5,715 nucleotides of DNA from NCBI GenBank assembly GCA_002352135.1, contig DEHW01000219.1:9255-14969 (forward strand), read 5' to 3'. The stretch comes from Lysobacterales bacterium UBA2790 (lineage in GTDB: Bacteria; Pseudomonadota; Gammaproteobacteria; Xanthomonadales; Xanthomonadaceae). Positions 5,261 to 5,715 of the stretch are shown one piece after another. Under the pieces are notes generated by a model, which saw only the letters and a list, made by a program, of their open reading frames with translations, ran no database searches and was not told the origin of the DNA. Each line of letters begins with the position of its first letter. Positions within the stretch are counted from its first letter, which is position 1. A program made the translations under genes and the position numbers.

Positions 5261-5715
5261 GCAGCTTTCCCTTGCAGCACTTCGACAGCGTTGAGAGCGT
5301 TCTCCACCACCGACCAATCCGACCCAACGCGCGGGGCCTGTTCCGACAGGATCTGTCGATATTGCCGCCCACCCGGTTGTCCCGCGAACAAACCCAGCAG
5401 ATGTCGGGTCAAGTGCTTCAGCGCAACGCCGCTGGCCAGTTGACTTTCCGCGTAGGGCTGCAGATGACGCAACAGCTCACCACGCGAGAGCAAATCACGC
5501 TGAGGCTCGAACAGCGCACGATCCAATCGATGCAGCAGATAGGGGTCGTGATACGCGGCGCGCCCCAGCATCACGCCGTCCACCTGTTCGGTCTCGGCAA
5601 GGCAGGCATGCAGCGCACTCAGGCCACCATTGATCACGATCTGCAAGTGCGGTCGGCGCGCCTTGAGGCGATGCACAAGGTCGTAGCGCAGCGGCGGAAT
5701 TTCACGATTTTCCTT
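5257..5715 (-). CDS. dusA: tRNA-dihydrouridine synthase A, C-terminal part (5' end outside window)
   Basis: Only the last 152 residues are present; the frame is open through the right edge. DusA is a flavoenzyme that reduces uridines in the tRNA D-loop (U20/U20a in E. coli) with NADPH. The visible part begins KENREIPPLRYD, as in E. coli DusA. It continues with IVINGG and VDGVMLGRAAYHDPYLL, segments of the TIM barrel that contact the FMN phosphate, and then the DusA-type helical RNA-binding tail with LTRHLLGLFAGQPGGRQYRQILSE. The catalytic Cys lies in the missing N-terminal half. The KENREIPPL and HxLGLF-GxPG-RxxR signatures separate it from DusB and DusC. It ends in an ATGA overlap with the hydrolase gene. 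There is no sign of damage in the visible part. Confidence 0.95.
   Translation of the reverse strand, partial: KENREIPPLRYDLVHRLKARRPHLQIVINGGLSALHACLAETEQVDGVMLGRAAYHDPYLLHRLDRALFEPQRDLLSRGELLRHLQPYAESQLASGVALKHLTRHLLGLFAGQPGGRQYRQILSEQAPRVGSDWSVVENALNAVEVLQGKAA
5265..5273 (-). promoter_or_regulatory. ribosome binding site of the hydrolase gene inside dusA
   Basis: AAGGGAAAG on the minus strand, with AGGGA (5272-5268) 7 bases before the ATG at 5260. It decides the start of the hydrolase gene and lies within the last codons of dusA. Confidence 0.65.

Noticed and set aside
5261..5317. Start of the hydrolase at 5317 (19 more residues)
   Set aside because: The extension lies inside dusA in another frame and has no family similarity; the ATG at 5260 has a ribosome binding site and the typical ATGA overlap.

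Overview
The window looks like chromosomal DNA of a high-GC gammaproteobacterium, most plausibly a member of the Xanthomonadales/Lysobacterales. This rests on the GC-rich third codon positions, on a PhoP/PhoQ pair whose sequence is of the proteobacterial PhoPQ type, on a DusA-type dihydrouridine synthase, and on a long DegV-type protein fused to a DAK2 domain. The taxonomic placement is inference. No RNA genes, insertion sequences, CRISPR arrays or phage genes were seen.

From right to left on the minus strand: the C-terminal part of dusA (tRNA-dihydrouridine synthase A) enters from the right edge. It is followed, with a 4-base ATGA overlap, by a pentein-fold hydrolase of the arginine deiminase-related/CtlX type. 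After a 127-base gap comes a small exported PepSY-domain protein with an Arg/Pro-rich tail, then phoP and phoQ, which are only 14 bases apart. PepSY-phoP-phoQ reads as one signalling unit in which the exported PepSY protein may tune the sensor. The dusA-hydrolase pair is probably a separate, translationally coupled unit.

Left of phoQ, on the plus strand and converging on it, is a small gene (1372-1665) for an exported protein of about 97 residues that I do not recognise. Its upstream region (1161-1371) is shared with a divergent minus-strand gene and holds a regular array of TTCACAG words and an imperfect stem-loop, both possible regulatory elements.

The left edge (1-1160, minus strand) is occupied by the first 386 codons of a fusion gene: a DAK2/DhaL-type nucleotide-binding domain, a FakA-like middle domain with candidate zinc ligands, and the start of a DegV/FakB fatty-acid-binding domain. 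This single-polypeptide version of a fatty acid kinase and its carrier protein is the most interesting item here. The gene runs off the window in the middle of the DegV TSQ motif. Long plus-strand open frames opposite this gene and opposite phoQ are shadows.
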